Below, in pieces: positions 11,546 through 21,600 of a stretch of DNA of 64,000 nt; the first letter of the stretch is position 1, and each line of letters opens with the position of its first letter. The notes beneath the pieces were generated by a model. That model did not search any database and had not been told where the DNA came from. It was given only the letters and a program-made list of their open reading frames with translations. Origin of the DNA: Cyanophora paradoxa (taxonomy: Eukaryota; Glaucocystophyceae; Cyanophorales; Cyanophoraceae); contig QPMI01000158.1 of the NCBI GenBank assembly GCA_004431415.1, forward strand, positions 45,807-109,806, written 5' to 3'. Position numbers and translations under genes: made by a program.

Positions 11546-12714
11546 CGCACGCGGCAGCACGCGTACGCGGCCGCTGCCGCGGGGGCCCGCCCGCCCTTGA
11601 AGCGAATGCATTAATATTGCGCCCGCTGCGACGCTTGAAGATTAACGATTGAATGCACAATCATCTCCCGAGTTGGGACTCAACTTGGGAGTGAGCTCGA
11701 GTCTATTTATGTTTTTGTGCAGTCCAATCACAATCTTGATCTCAATCTTGCGGCCACGGTGATCGAATTCGAATTTATATACAATGAATTCCGAAGTTCG
11801 AGGCCGATAATCAAATGGACCGTGCAATCAGCAACTTGGCAAGCAAATTAAAGTGCTGTGCATGCTAGGATTCATGAGATCATGATCATCCGATGATCTG
11901 CATGATCATGATCAGGCAATTCATGATCAAGACGTGCGTTAACATAACATATCGTCATCGATCAAGAGTCGTCACGAGTCAACTCAGAGAGAGTCGAATT
12001 TCGAATTGAGGAATTGAATGATCACTTCATCATCAAGCCTGGCAAGTCACTGAGTTCGCCTATCAAGTTACATGTAGCTTAGCTAATCATGATCAAGTTA
12101 TAATTATAGGTAACTTAGCGATTACATATGCCGCAGTGCATAAATGGCAATCAATGAATGCAAAGCAACTGCACATACAACTAGTACTGGCAAAGTTATT
12201 GCATCTAACTTAATCACTCATTGAATGCAAAGCAACTGCACACGAATTCGAAACTGGCAAAGTTAATGCATCTAACTTAATCACTGCACATTCAATCAAC
12301 TACCGTAGCTATGGTACTGCTTAGCTATATAGTATGGATCTGCTCGTTACACTGCAAAAACTGCATGTAGAGACACACATCGTCCGCACGGTCGATATCC
12401 TGGCAAGCATCGCTAACTTCATGAAAACTGCATGTGTATACAAGCACGCATTTGTGCAGAGGCTAACATGGTTCACGAGAAAGTGGAACGCTCCGAGGCT
12501 CATCAGTGATCATGACACAGCTGCAGCTGCCGCAAAACGGATCGGGACCCTACGAGAGAGAGAGAGGGTGCGACAAAATTCGATCGCTGGGAGGGGGCAC
12601 GCCCCCGCGCGACCGGGATAATTTAAGCGAAAGGGAAAAGTTGAAAAAGAGGTGGCGCGGACAAAAAGATAGTTGCTGGACGGCACCCTGGCGTCCATAC
12701 TGCCGCAGAACGGC
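11546..12714. other. Host intergenic spacer between convergent P copy 2 and M copy 3
   Basis: No gene seen. It shares words with the spacer containing the 798-bp repeats (GCATCTAACTTAATCACT, GGCAAGCATCGCTAAC, GACACAGCTGCAGCTGCC). GATC/TCATGA palindromes are frequent at 11870-11960. Confidence 0.5.
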
Positions 12715-13414
12715 TCAGAAAAACGAGTCGAGGCTGCGGACTGCCTTCGGGCGTGGAATCGGGAGGGGCATCGAGCGGGTGAGAGAGGGCCGGAAGGAGC
12801 CGAGGAGCGGCGCCGGCGAGGCGCGCGCGCGCTCGCTCTCCGGATCCGAGCCCGAGCCGCGGCGGGCGGCGGAGGCGCTCCGCGGCTTGCAGCGGTAGTC
12901 GCGGTCGTACTCCTCTTCGGACTCGGCATCGGAGTCTGAAGACGAGGCGGATCCGCGGCGGCCGCCCAGCCTCGCGGCCAGGGCGAGCAGGGGCGACACG
13001 CTCGCCGTCGGGCGCTCTGACTCCTCCTCGCCGCTCGACTCCTCCTCCTCCAGCTCGATCCAGAAGACCGCTGCGGCGAAATACCAAGTCAGACTGGCAG
13101 CGGAGGGGGGGGGGGGTTGGGGTTGGGGAGGGGGGTTGGGGGTGGGGGTGGAAGGGGGGGGGGGGGGGGGGGGGGGCGAAGGCGGACCCGAGTAGGCGGG
13201 GCAGGAGGCGGGGATGCTGCTCCGGTTGTGGGAGGCGGAGGCGCAGGGCGGGGGCAGGCTCAGGTCCTCCGGGAAGTGGCTGGGGCGGCTGGGCGCCGCC
13301 TCCGCCGACTTGGACTGGCTCGCCCTCCGGTTCGCGATCGACTGCGAGGGCGCCCGCGGCCGCAGCAGCGGGGCCCCGACGGCGGCCGTCGGGTGCGGCC
13401 CGTCGACGGGCGTC
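12715..13414 (-). pseudogene. Host gene M copy 3, C-terminal half, cut by element 1
   Basis: The frame from the insertion point to TGA at 12715-12717 encodes the Pro/Ser-rich block (PHPTAAVGAPLLRPRAPSQS), a poly-Pro stretch from the G-rich tract at 13104-13180, the acidic block (LEEEESSGEEESERPT, ESEEEYDRDYRC), a basic Ser-rich tail and the final VRSLDSFF. The N-terminal half of the same copy continues at 41263-41813 beyond element 1. The insertion falls inside the Pro/Ser-rich coding block, between the residues read as IS-TP-VDG in uninterrupted copies, so this allele cannot be expressed normally. Copies 1 and 2 supply the empty-site comparison. Confidence 0.55.
13409..13414. repeat. Left target-site duplication GGCGTC of element 1
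   Basis: GGCGTC immediately precedes the left terminus ACACATATAC and recurs at 41263-41268 immediately after the right terminus. Paralogous uninterrupted sites at 4613-4618 and 8456-8461 carry a single GGCGTC. Confidence 0.9.
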
Positions 13415-13886
13415 ACACATATACAACTCCCGGCTTTTAGACCTCGGCTTATTTAAATTGATCTTGTTAGTATATAACCTGTATTTATAATATATCTATC
13501 GTGAATATGTGTGTATTTTATCGGTGATTTGTATTTATTTTATCGTGGGTTATAACTTCTTTTTAATAAAATATGTGAAATATGTATAGTTTATGTGAAG
13601 TTTAGCTATATTCTCGATGAGTAGACTTATATATCTCGTGAGTTTTATTATATTAGAGGTGTGACTCAACTTAGTTTAATTATAACTTGCCTCAGTCTAA
13701 AAGCCGGGAGTTGTATATGTGTGTTTGTTCTGAATTTTCAATATAAAAGCGACGATCACGCGCCGTTTCATCATAAACAACTACCATGAGCTGCATGGAA
13801 CGTTCTGCATGCGGCTCTCTATAAAACAAAGTAGATCTATGATATATTATGATTGATTGTTTTGTTTTTTAATTGGTCTTATTCAG

Positions 13887-13976
13887 TGTTACAGGTGTTA
13901 CAGGTTTATCCCAAAGTCCGCCAAGGAGTGGGGTCTTGGTTCCCGAGTTTGGGCAAGACCTGTAACACCTGTAACA
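13887..13976. repeat. Hairpin with 19-bp arms in left TIR
   Basis: Arms 13887-13905 (TGTTACAGGTGTTACAGGT) and 13958-13976 are perfect inverted complements; each arm is itself two tandem TGTTACAGG-like units. The mirror copy lies at 40700-40790 in the right TIR. Confidence 0.85.
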
Positions 13977-14104
13977 ACGTAAACAATTATCATGTGCTGT
14001 ATGAAACATGTCGCGCGCATCGAGAGTGTGCGGCGCACTGTGCGGCGGACTGTGCGCAACGTAAATGTATGAGTTTCGCATCGAGATCGATCGGCTACTC
14101 ATAG

Positions 14105-14345
14105 GAAACTACGCAATCTATCGCAACTACTCAAAGAAACTACGCAATTTAATACCGGGAACTACTGAAAAGATACCAAAACTACGCAACTACGCAACTT
14201 TCTGAAAAAGTCTGAGATTCGGGGCGGGAAAAATTTAGAAAAGTGTAAAACTTGCGTAGTTGCGTAGTTTTGGTTTCGTTTGCGTAGTTTTGGTTTCGAA
14301 TTGCGTAGTTTTTCAGGGTAAGTTGAGTAGTTTCAAGTAGTTTAT
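14105..14345. repeat. ACTACGCAA hairpin block, left TIR copy 1
   Basis: CTACGCAACTACGCAACTTT faces its inverted complement AACTTGCGTAGTTGCGTAG across a loop containing TTCGGGGCGGGAAAAATTT. Further single ACTACGCAA units flank both sides. Confidence 0.8.
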
Positions 14346-14519
14346 ATATATATTATAAAGTAGTTTCTTATTAATATCAATATGATTCTATGATATATAC
14401 CATGAGTTCACTACTGAAAAGAGCGCCGGCATGCTACAAAGGAAAGCTACGCGATCGTTTCGCACTGCAACACGACCGTTTTATAGGCTACGCAATTGTT
14501 TCGCACCGAAATGCATGCG

Positions 14520-14775
14520 GGCAATCGGAGACTACGCAAAATAATTAACTACGCATGAAAACTACGCAATCTGATCGCTTTTAATACCGAAAACTACGCA
14601 TTTAATACCAAAACTACGCAACTACGCAACTTTCTGAAAAAGTTTGAGAGTAGGGGTGGAAAAAAATTAGAGAAGTGAAAAACTTGCGTAGTTGCGTAGT
14701 TTTGGTATTAAATGCGTAGTTTGCGGTATTAATTTGCGTAGTTTAACATAGGTAGTTGAGTAGTTTAAAGTAGTT
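14520..14775. repeat. ACTACGCAA hairpin block, left TIR copy 2
   Basis: Same architecture as 14105-14345: AAACTACGCAACTACGCAAC, a loop with TAGGGGTGGAAAAAAATT, then GTTGCGTAGTTTTGGTATT. Flanking units read TTAATACCAAAACTACGCA. It is repeated in mirror image in the right TIR. Confidence 0.8.
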
Positions 14776-15144
14776 TTTATTAATTATAAAGTAGTTTATT
14801 ATTTATCTTATTGTTATCAGTCTGAGACTCTATGAAAATCGATTGACCTTAGTGTGAAACAGTGCGCCCCGCCCACTATGCAAGATACATGCCAACAACA
14901 TGCGAGTTCTATGAAAACAAAAACGATTTAGTCATGTATATATTTCGTATATATGTCTGAACCTCCGTCTAAGATATTCCGCACAACTCTGAATTTGTTT
15001 TGTCTTTTTGTTTTTTTCGCATATGACGACATATACATATATATACCGGCGTCACCGACATATTCGGGGTCATCACATCGCGGCGATTCCGAAAACATAT
15101 AGCATGCCACAAAGTAGTATTTTATGGATTTTTCTCCATTGTAA

Positions 15145-15400
15145 TACTTTGTTCGCGCATTCTGATGCGATTACAAATCGCATTCAGAAGGTATAGCTAA
15201 AATTACTTCGTTCGCGCAATATGATGCGATTACAAATGTATTTCAGATTTTTGAGATTTCCCATTCATAAAGTGTAGGCAACTTTACTTCGTTCGCGCGT
15301 TCTGATGCGATTACAAATGTATTTCAGATTTTTGAAATTTCTTATTCATAAAGTGTAGGCAACTTAACTTCGTTCGCGCGTTCTGATGCGATTACAAATC
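15145..15400 (+). repeat. Four-copy direct repeat TTCGTTCGCGC...TGATGCGATTACAAAT
   Basis: The core TTCGTTCGCGCGTTCTGATG followed by CGATTACAAAT occurs four times with small changes. Two of the intervals between copies share ATTTCAGATTTTTGA(G/A)ATTTC and TTCATAAAGTGTAGGCAACTT. Confidence 0.8.
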
Positions 15401-15620
15401 GGTTACAAACCGGTTACAAACCGGTTACAATGGCTTCGACCAATCACGACTCCCCACCAAATTACTTAATTGTTTGTTATTATTTTTGACTCGGGGCTCT
15501 AACTTTTAGTCTTACTTTTAGTAAGCCTCTGACTCGGTGAGCCGCTGAGCCAATTCGGCGGTCGGCGGTAGCCTATATACTATGATACTTGCCAGTTGCA
15601 TTTTTTGAGTTGCAAAGTTG

Positions 15621-15746
15621 GAGTCCCGAGTCCCGAGTCCCGAGTCCCGAGTCCCGAGTCCCGAGTCCCGAGTCCCGAGTCCCGAGTCCCGAGTCCCGAG
15701 TCCCGAGTCCCGAGTCCCGAGTCCCGAGTCCCGAGTCCCGAGTCCC
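15621..15746 (+). repeat. Perfect heptanucleotide array (GAGTCCC)x18
   Basis: Eighteen uninterrupted GAGTCCC units from 15621 to 15746. The perfect uniformity implies recent expansion or an active slippage site. Confidence 0.93.
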
Positions 15747-16114
15747 GACTCGATAACACAGGCGATCGCGACTTCGCGGAGACCCCCTTCCGTTTTCCCC
15801 GCATAACTTTGGACAGCAAGCCGATCTCGGCGCGCTTTCAATTGCTACGTGCTCACAACTTGCTTCCGGGCATGATGGTGCTAGTTTGACTAGCTTAGTC
15901 GCCGGGCGCGCAAAACCCCAGTTCGACTTCTACACAAGTGCCCGAAAACCGAGGTGTCCCCTACGTCGCGCGCGCCGGCGCGCGTTCCCGTAAGGCTCCA
16001 CTAGTCATACTTTGCATCCGCGTGCGCATAGAGTAGTTCTACACTACTACAAAGTGGCGCGGTCTGATTCGCAAAGCGCGCGATTTGGCGGCTACGAAAG
16101 CACCGCGGCGCCTA

Positions 16115-17557
16115 CTACTTCCGTGGTCTCAGAGTCGCTTTTCGATCGCCATTAGCTACCGGCGCTACCGTTGCTACTTTTCTACTACTTCTTAATGTAG
16201 CTTTGGTTTCCGGCGCTTTATAGCTCTCAGTTTGATTAGAGAACGACTTATACCATCGTTGGCTATTCACGCCGCCGGATAGCTTAGGCTCCGCGGCGGT
16301 TACTAGCCGCTGTAATTCTTTATTTACGCGTTTCTCTTTTTGCACTCGATCTTCTAATAGAGAGCCTTGCGGCACAGTCGCGGCGGCTTCTATGCCCTCT
16401 CTACGCAATTGCGCGTCGACGCGCGCCTCGTCCTTTGCCGCCTCTAATGCATCTACTGTGGGCGCCATTAGGTAATCGACCGCCTGAACCGGTAAAAGCT
16501 CGTGGAAGGCAAAGCGACCCTCTACGCGATTGCCGTCCGGATCAGTTAGCATAAACTTATAGCCCTCGCGCGCGGCGACAGTATATACGATTCGGCTCCA
16601 ATTGTTACCGCCCTTAGCGAATGGCGTCTTCTCGATCCGTAGCCTTACTGACATGCCCGGCTGAATCTGATCCAAATAAGCTATCGATTTCTTGAATTTC
16701 GCATCTTCTTTTTGAACTATGAGCTTATAGTGACTCTCGTTGGTCTCGGCAGGCATATAGCCGGTCGCAGAGTGCACCGTATTATTATAGTTATATTCCA
16801 GAGACGAAAGGACATCTATAAATCGCGCCGTATTATTCGCGATGCAGTAGCTCGTGATCAGCCGCCGCATTTGCTTGTTAAATGCTTCTATGCGCCCTTG
16901 CGCGCGATGGTCGGCTGTGTCCGCTATCTGATGCTCGATAAACTGATTCTCGAAATATTCTCTTAACAGGCTATTAGTGAATTCTGAGCCGCGGTCGCTT
17001 TGAATCTTAAAAATTGGTCTCGGCGCCTTATTTTGCAGCTGTATAAAGGCGGCTAAGGTCGACGCCGCGGACTTATCCCGCATCGGTATAATATAGCCGA
17101 CCCGCAACGTGTTCTCCATCCCAGTTAAAAACGCTTGGTAGCCGTCATTATACTTAGCATACGCCGGAAAGAATAGCAGATCAATTACGTAGGTATCGAG
17201 AGGCTGTCGGATCGGTATAGCCGGGTCTCGTTTGCGGGATAGGTGCGGCGCATTAATCTGAACGACCTCTTGCCGGCTATACCACTCTTGCAATTTCTTA
17301 TAATTCTCGTCCGGCAGCTCTTGCCGTAGCTTAGTGATCCCTTTGAAACCGGTTTGCGGATCGTAGAATTTACGCGCGATTTTCGATTCCTCCGGGACAG
17401 CAAGGGCTACGGGCACGTCGCGGGGCACCAAAGCCTTTAAATCAGACCGCTTTACTATGCGGCTCTCTTTATTCTCTTTCGGCACGGGGATCGGCAATGT
17501 GCTCCCCTCTAAATCTTGCGATCGTCTTACTATTGGCGGTCTTGACATCCTTGTCAT
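16115..17557 (-). CDS. rve/DDE integrase of element 1
   Basis: A retroviral-type integrase that would join element ends to host DNA and make the 6-bp duplication seen. Using ATG 17557 (480 residues), the catalytic triad is D126 (TYVIDLLFFP), D188 (KIQSDRGSEF) and E224 (QGRIEAFNKQ), with D,D(35)E spacing. The element 2 integrase has exactly the same residue numbers. A second ATG at 17548 is an alternative start. The C-terminal 150 residues are charged, with an SH3-like candidate around GMSVRLRIEK and a basic tail ending LRPRK. It is the last gene of the leftward arm, next to the long non-coding region and TIR. No zinc-binding HHCC domain was seen in the N-terminus. The reading frame is intact. 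Confidence 0.93.
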   Translation of the reverse strand: MTRMSRPPIVRRSQDLEGSTLPIPVPKENKESRIVKRSDLKALVPRDVPVALAVPEESKIARKFYDPQTGFKGITKLRQELPDENYKKLQEWYSRQEVVQINAPHLSRKRDPAIPIRQPLDTYVIDLLFFPAYAKYNDGYQAFLTGMENTLRVGYIIPMRDKSAASTLAAFIQLQNKAPRPIFKIQSDRGSEFTNSLLREYFENQFIEHQIADTADHRAQGRIEAFNKQMRRLITSYCIANNTARFIDVLSSLEYNYNNTVHSATGYMPAETNESHYKLIVQKEDAKFKKSIAYLDQIQPGMSVRLRIEKTPFAKGGNNWSRIVYTVAAREGYKFMLTDPDGNRVEGRFAFHELLPVQAVDYLMAPTVDALEAAKDEARVDAQLRREGIEAAATVPQGSLLEDRVQKEKRVNKELQRLVTAAEPKLSGGVNSQRWYKSFSNQTESYKAPETKATLRSSRKVATVAPVANGDRKATLRPRK

Positions 17558-17620
17558 CAGACAATAAAAAAGATCAATGTAACATTTTACTCGCACCAAA
17601 CAATAGAAGGTATTGTTTAT

Positions 17621-17881
17621 TTACGGTAAATTGGGACAGAATATATTGGCAACGATTCTATTAGGATTACTAACGTCAGTATACCACATTCGGCTAACGC
17701 GACTCCATTTCGCTCCATTGTCTTTTAAGAATTTACGCAAGGTGGTGCGGCGGGTAATTTGCAGTCCATGCTCTTCAAACTTCTTATGATATGTGGACAG
17801 ATTGCGTTTAACATTGAAATAGATAAGCTGTATCGACTGTGGTTCGTGCTCACGCTTTATGGCTTTGATTACATCAGTCAT
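17621..17881 (-). CDS. Small basic protein of unknown function
   Basis: 86 residues from ATG 17881. Basic and aromatic, with FEEHGLQITRRTTLRKFLKD and a C-terminal WYTDVSNPNR segment. It lies between the integrase and the next small gene on the same strand, 17 bp from that gene's stop. No family was recognised and no counterpart was found in element 2, where integrase and PolB are directly adjacent. A small regulatory or DNA-binding protein is possible but not shown. Confidence 0.5.
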   Translation of the reverse strand: MTDVIKAIKREHEPQSIQLIYFNVKRNLSTYHKKFEEHGLQITRRTTLRKFLKDNGAKWSRVSRMWYTDVSNPNRIVANIFCPNLP

Positions 17882-17898
17882 CTTATATTGTGTGCATC

Positions 17899-18228
17899 TT
17901 ACGAGACGCCAGAAATCCAGAACAGGTTGATATCCTCCTCGTCTTCATCATTTACTTTCTTGATGGTATACTTATAGGATATCTCATCGTTGGATGCTCT
18001 TACATACGCAAACACATTATTTATTGATCGAATGACTATCTTGTGCGGTTCTTCAATAAAGAAACCAATAGATTGAATATCGGCTCTACGAAAGAGTGTA
18101 TTTACAAAGGTAAATGGCATGCGATCAGTATCAAATGAAAAGAGGATATCAAATAGTTCCACGGTGCTAAATGATAGATCCGAAAGAGGATAAACGAAAA
18201 TAGGTTGTCCTTTGAACAGATACGCCAT
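17899..18228 (-). CDS. Small protein of unknown function
   Basis: 109 residues from ATG 18228. The start is supported by a promoter-like motif GCTGAGAAAATATTTTCC at 18253-18270, shared (with the preceding TACTTTAA) with the gene starting at 25723. The protein is hydrophobic and aromatic in its N-terminal half (YLFKGQPIFVYPLSDLSF) and ends in an acidic stretch (DEDEEDINLFW). No family recognised and no element 2 counterpart seen. Confidence 0.6.
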   Translation of the reverse strand: MAYLFKGQPIFVYPLSDLSFSTVELFDILFSFDTDRMPFTFVNTLFRRADIQSIGFFIEEPHKIVIRSINNVFAYVRASNDEISYKYTIKKVNDEDEEDINLFWISGVS

Positions 18229-18252
18229 ATTCGCCGTCGCCTTTTACTTTAA

Positions 18253-18270
18253 GCTGAGAAAATATTTTCC
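18253..18270 (-). promoter_or_regulatory. Promoter-like motif upstream of 17899-18228
   Basis: Genomic GCTGAGAAAATATTTTCC, 25-42 bp upstream of ATG 18228. The same string with its flank TACTTTAAGCTGAGAAAATATTTT is upstream of ATG 25723. Confidence 0.55.
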
Positions 18271-18480
18271 TGTTGCCTAAATGTAGCGCGTTCTCCTTAA
18301 ATCATTTTGCGTTGCCCACGGGGCTTTCAATTTTTGACGATCCGCGGTGAGACTCTCTCACGTTTACTGTCAATAAAATCAGGCTACCTGAGCGTTTATT
18401 GTCGAGATTTTAATAATTAATGAAAATCCTGACAATAAACACCGCAAAACGCGCAATAAAAACGTGCAGTAAACAGTAAA

Positions 18481-18645
18481 ATGGACGCCCCGATATGGGA
18501 CGCGCACCCGATCCCCAATTACTTCCTAATCGACCCTGACGACCCCGGATTAAAGTGCATATGGCTTTTACATATCCTAAGGCGACAGCTCCTTCAATTA
18601 GAGCGCAAACCAAGAAAAAGAACGCATGATAAGATAGACGACTAA
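18481..18645 (+). CDS. Possible 54-residue protein on the opposite strand
   Basis: ATG 18481 opens a 54-codon frame beginning MDAPIWDAHPIPNYFLIDPD and ending in a basic tail (KPRKRTHDKIDD) with TAA at 18643-18645, overlapping the PolB stop by a few bases on the other strand. The residue mix is protein-like, but the frame is short, has no recognised family and has no seen counterpart in element 2. It could be chance. Confidence 0.28.
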   Translation: MDAPIWDAHPIPNYFLIDPDDPGLKCIWLLHILRRQLLQLERKPRKRTHDKIDD

Positions 18646-21600
18646 CAGCCGAATGGAAGGCTATGTATGCCGTCGCCTGATATGCAGCGCTTGCCATCGA
18701 ATTGGGTCAGCGCTATCCGCTTGCTCTCCAAATCATATAAGTGGTGGCATCGCCGTTGCTTGTTTACTACTGTTACTGTTTTTGTGATCCCGTCAAATAG
18801 GCAGCGCTTAAAGTCGTCGAAATGCACCTCTTTCGAGGCTGTCCCGCTCATTTTTACCTTGTCGTAGCTCTCGGTGCGGAAAGCATATAGCTTCGGTCGC
18901 AGTCCCACATACTCCACTATCTTGACGTCCGGCATCTCATTTTTATATTTACCGGGAACCATCCGGTTCTCGGGACTATAAGGGCAATCTAAATAAGGGC
19001 TGATCGCTCGCATGCCCGCTTCCAGATCCGCGCTCTCTATATACAGACAGAACGAGTCGGTATCGTGGAACAGCAGCTGAGCTTGCGACCAGGTGGGACG
19101 GATCACGTCGTAAAAGAAGCTATAATTATGCAGCTTCGCGGCATCCAGCACATAAGCGCCAATAGCAACCGGTTTATCGAGTTTTACGTGTTTACTATAC
19201 ATTTCGAATGCAACAGCGCTTTCGTTTAATACATTCGTCGCTTTTACCAGTGGGCTCGCCGCATATTTCTTAAACAGCTTCGTGCTGTTCGCGATCTTTA
19301 CCACGGAGCGCCCGCGACACGATTCCAGGCATTTACCGTAAATAGCATTATTCATCAATTTAAAAAAGTCGCTCTCGAATTTATTCCGGGCTTCCTTTCG
19401 CAGTTTCGTGTTCAGATCTATATAGGGCTTCATAAATGCGGCGGTTGCAAACGAGAGCACCCGGTGGATCTTAGTAACTACGATCCCCTTTTTTACCATA
19501 TAGAGCAGCATCGGCTGAGAGACCACGTAATTATATTTCGGGGTAAACGAGGCGATCAGCTTCGGATCTTTACTGAGCTTCTCGCCGCTTATCTCTAATA
19601 GCCCACGCTGATATGCGCCCAGCATGTCCGCAGTAATTACCTCTTTACTCACGATCAGCGGGAAATCGCGATGGTCGCCCTTTAAATAGTCCGGATACGC
19701 AAGGTCGACCTCTATAAATGCACTCCGCCCTACGACCTCGGTAAAAGCTGTGCTTGTGTCGTCCCAGCGATAGTCCCCGACCGGTAAAGGCTGACTGAGC
19801 GCATAGCCATATAGGTTATTCGCATCCAATAGCACTATATGTTTATTCTCGCTATTAGCCTCGGCATATCGTGTGGGCATGGTCGCAAAGCCGCCCCTAA
19901 TTGCCCGCTCAATAAATTCGTATTGATCCGCATCGCTGATCTGTTCTATCGCGACCCTCGTATGCTTTAACATCGCGTCCCACGATAGTCCCGGTGCGCT
20001 CACATAATGCGTCGGATCCAGACCGTATTGCTCATGGGCGAGCATGCTGAATTTACCGAATTTTACCATGAGATCATTAACATCGGACGCCTGAAAATCC
20101 ATGAAATTCGAGGCGTCTATAAACTTGTAAAGTCCCCACTGTAAAGAGAGATACTCATCGAAATTCTTACTTAGGATCTCGACCCGCAGCTTGTCGTCTT
20201 GCTGTGCGATTTTCCTGAATATAGCATGCCCGCACTCGTCCATCCGATCAATGACCACGGCTACTTTCGTTTGCTTTGAGATCCTCCTATGTAAATTGCA
20301 TTTTCGGCAAGCTTTCCCTATATAATCGCCGCTTTGGTGACAGTGATCGCGCACAGGGAAGTTTTCGTGGGTAAACCGCTGATTGCATATATAGCAGTGT
20401 TTGGTCAGCTTATAGGCTTGCTTTTGCGCCTCTGTGAGCGGGATCATAGGTGTGTTGGTAAATAGGGTATTAAGCATCTCGCGACACAGATCCCCTAACG
20501 TGGTAAACATCTGTCCCAGCGGATCCACGCCCTCGAATTCGTGATTTTCAACATGAGAGCCCATAACAACATTAAGTGCCACCGACTTTACCTCTCGCTT
20601 GGTTCGATTTGGTTCATTAGGAACCGGCACCGACTCCATCTCTACTTTGCAGTAGCAGACAGTGGGCAGCCACACCATTTTCCTTAGGTGTTGCAGTCCG
20701 AAAGTAATAAAGCTTCCGGGTTCCGGGCATTTACCTTTACTCAGCCGCCAATCGATACAGCGATTAGAGTCGGTGTGGCTATCGAGTTTCTCCTGTGATC
20801 TAAACCGGGACAAACAGGTTTCGCAATAGAAAATGCGCCCATCGTTTGCTTTATCAAAGGTGGTCTTTAAGAGGCGGCTCAGTGACATTATCGTAATATA
20901 GTGACCCTGTCCGTTTGCGTCCTCGATCAGCAGCAGGTTTACCTTCGATTTACGACGCGGATTACTTGACATGTGCAGTGGGTAAAAGGTTTGGGTCGCA
21001 TTGTCGGCGCCATATATATTAATTGACAGCTCGGGATTATTGTCCTCGAAACGATCTATTAATGCAGCATCGCAAGCCACCGGGAAATTAATGCCTGAGA
21101 AGTCGAGTTCAGTCATCCACCGCCTATATTGGAACGGATCATTACGTTTGTGTCTGTTTATGTCGTTTCTGTGCAGCCATGCGAGGATAGCGTAATTAAA
21201 ACAGTCGTGACCATCGATATTCTTAATATTTACTGTGGCTCGCTTTAATCCAATCCATTCCGGGGTCTCAATGTAGCACCCGCCCATCGGCGCATATGAC
21301 AAAACGGCGACATGTAGCTTATCTAATTTACTGAGCCGGTAGCTGTCGACCTGTATCATCTGTTCATTCATTTGCTGAGCTACACCCACTAACTCAGTGA
21401 GAATATTGCGCGACCTTGTGATTACGAAATAATCGCTGTAAATGTGTTTGGTGATAAAAACGTTAGGATCACTCACTTTTACGTATCGACAGATGAAAGT
21501 AAGGCGCACCTTAATAGCTTTGAGCTCGTCCAGCCGTTCTTTCAGCCGTCCAGGCAGATTTGCAGCGATTGTAGTGAGAAATTCCACCGGATCTAAGATT

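Larger units (their letters stand above)
13415..14893 (+). repeat. Left terminal inverted repeat of element 1
   Basis: The reverse complement of 39782-41262 matches this segment from ACACATATACAACTCCCGGC to the inner edge CAAGATACATGCC. The arms differ by small indels (1479 versus 1481 bp; for example one extra C in GTCCGCCC on the right). It holds a 19-bp hairpin at 13887-13976 and two copies of the ACTACGCAA hairpin block. No gene is supported inside. Confidence 0.92.
14894..16114. other. Non-coding left interior of element 1
   Basis: No gene is supported. The region holds four spaced repeats of a Y-CGTTCGCGC-TGATGCGATTACAAAT unit (15148-15400), a GGTTACAAACC triplication at 15400-15430, an 18-copy GAGTCCC array (15621-15746), and about 220 bp of unremarkable sequence before the integrase stop. 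Open frames across the heptamer array are repeat artefacts. Confidence 0.6.

Noticed and set aside
12623-13426. 267-codon and similar long frames antisense or alternate to gene M
   Set aside because: They arise from GC-rich third positions; a different frame carries the residues conserved among the M copies.
14105-14775. Regularly spaced ACTACGCAA repeats resembling a CRISPR-like array
   Set aside because: Units are about 9 bp, occur in inverted pairs with irregular spacing, lie inside a eukaryotic element TIR, and no cas genes are present.
15518-15889. Open frames on both strands across the GAGTCCC array
   Set aside because: A 7-bp perfect repeat yields long open frames in several phases; the proteins are pure repeat (LGTRDSG / ESRVPSP) with no gene context.
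18410-18697. 95-codon minus-strand frame overlapping the PolB 3' end
   Set aside because: It overlaps the PolB C-terminus in another frame and is hydrophobic nonsense in character; no start motif or homologue.
20290-20410. HNH/endonuclease VII motif as a separate homing endonuclease
   Set aside because: The Cys/RDHCH knuckle lies in the middle of an uninterrupted PolB frame and is conserved at the same position in the second polymerase.
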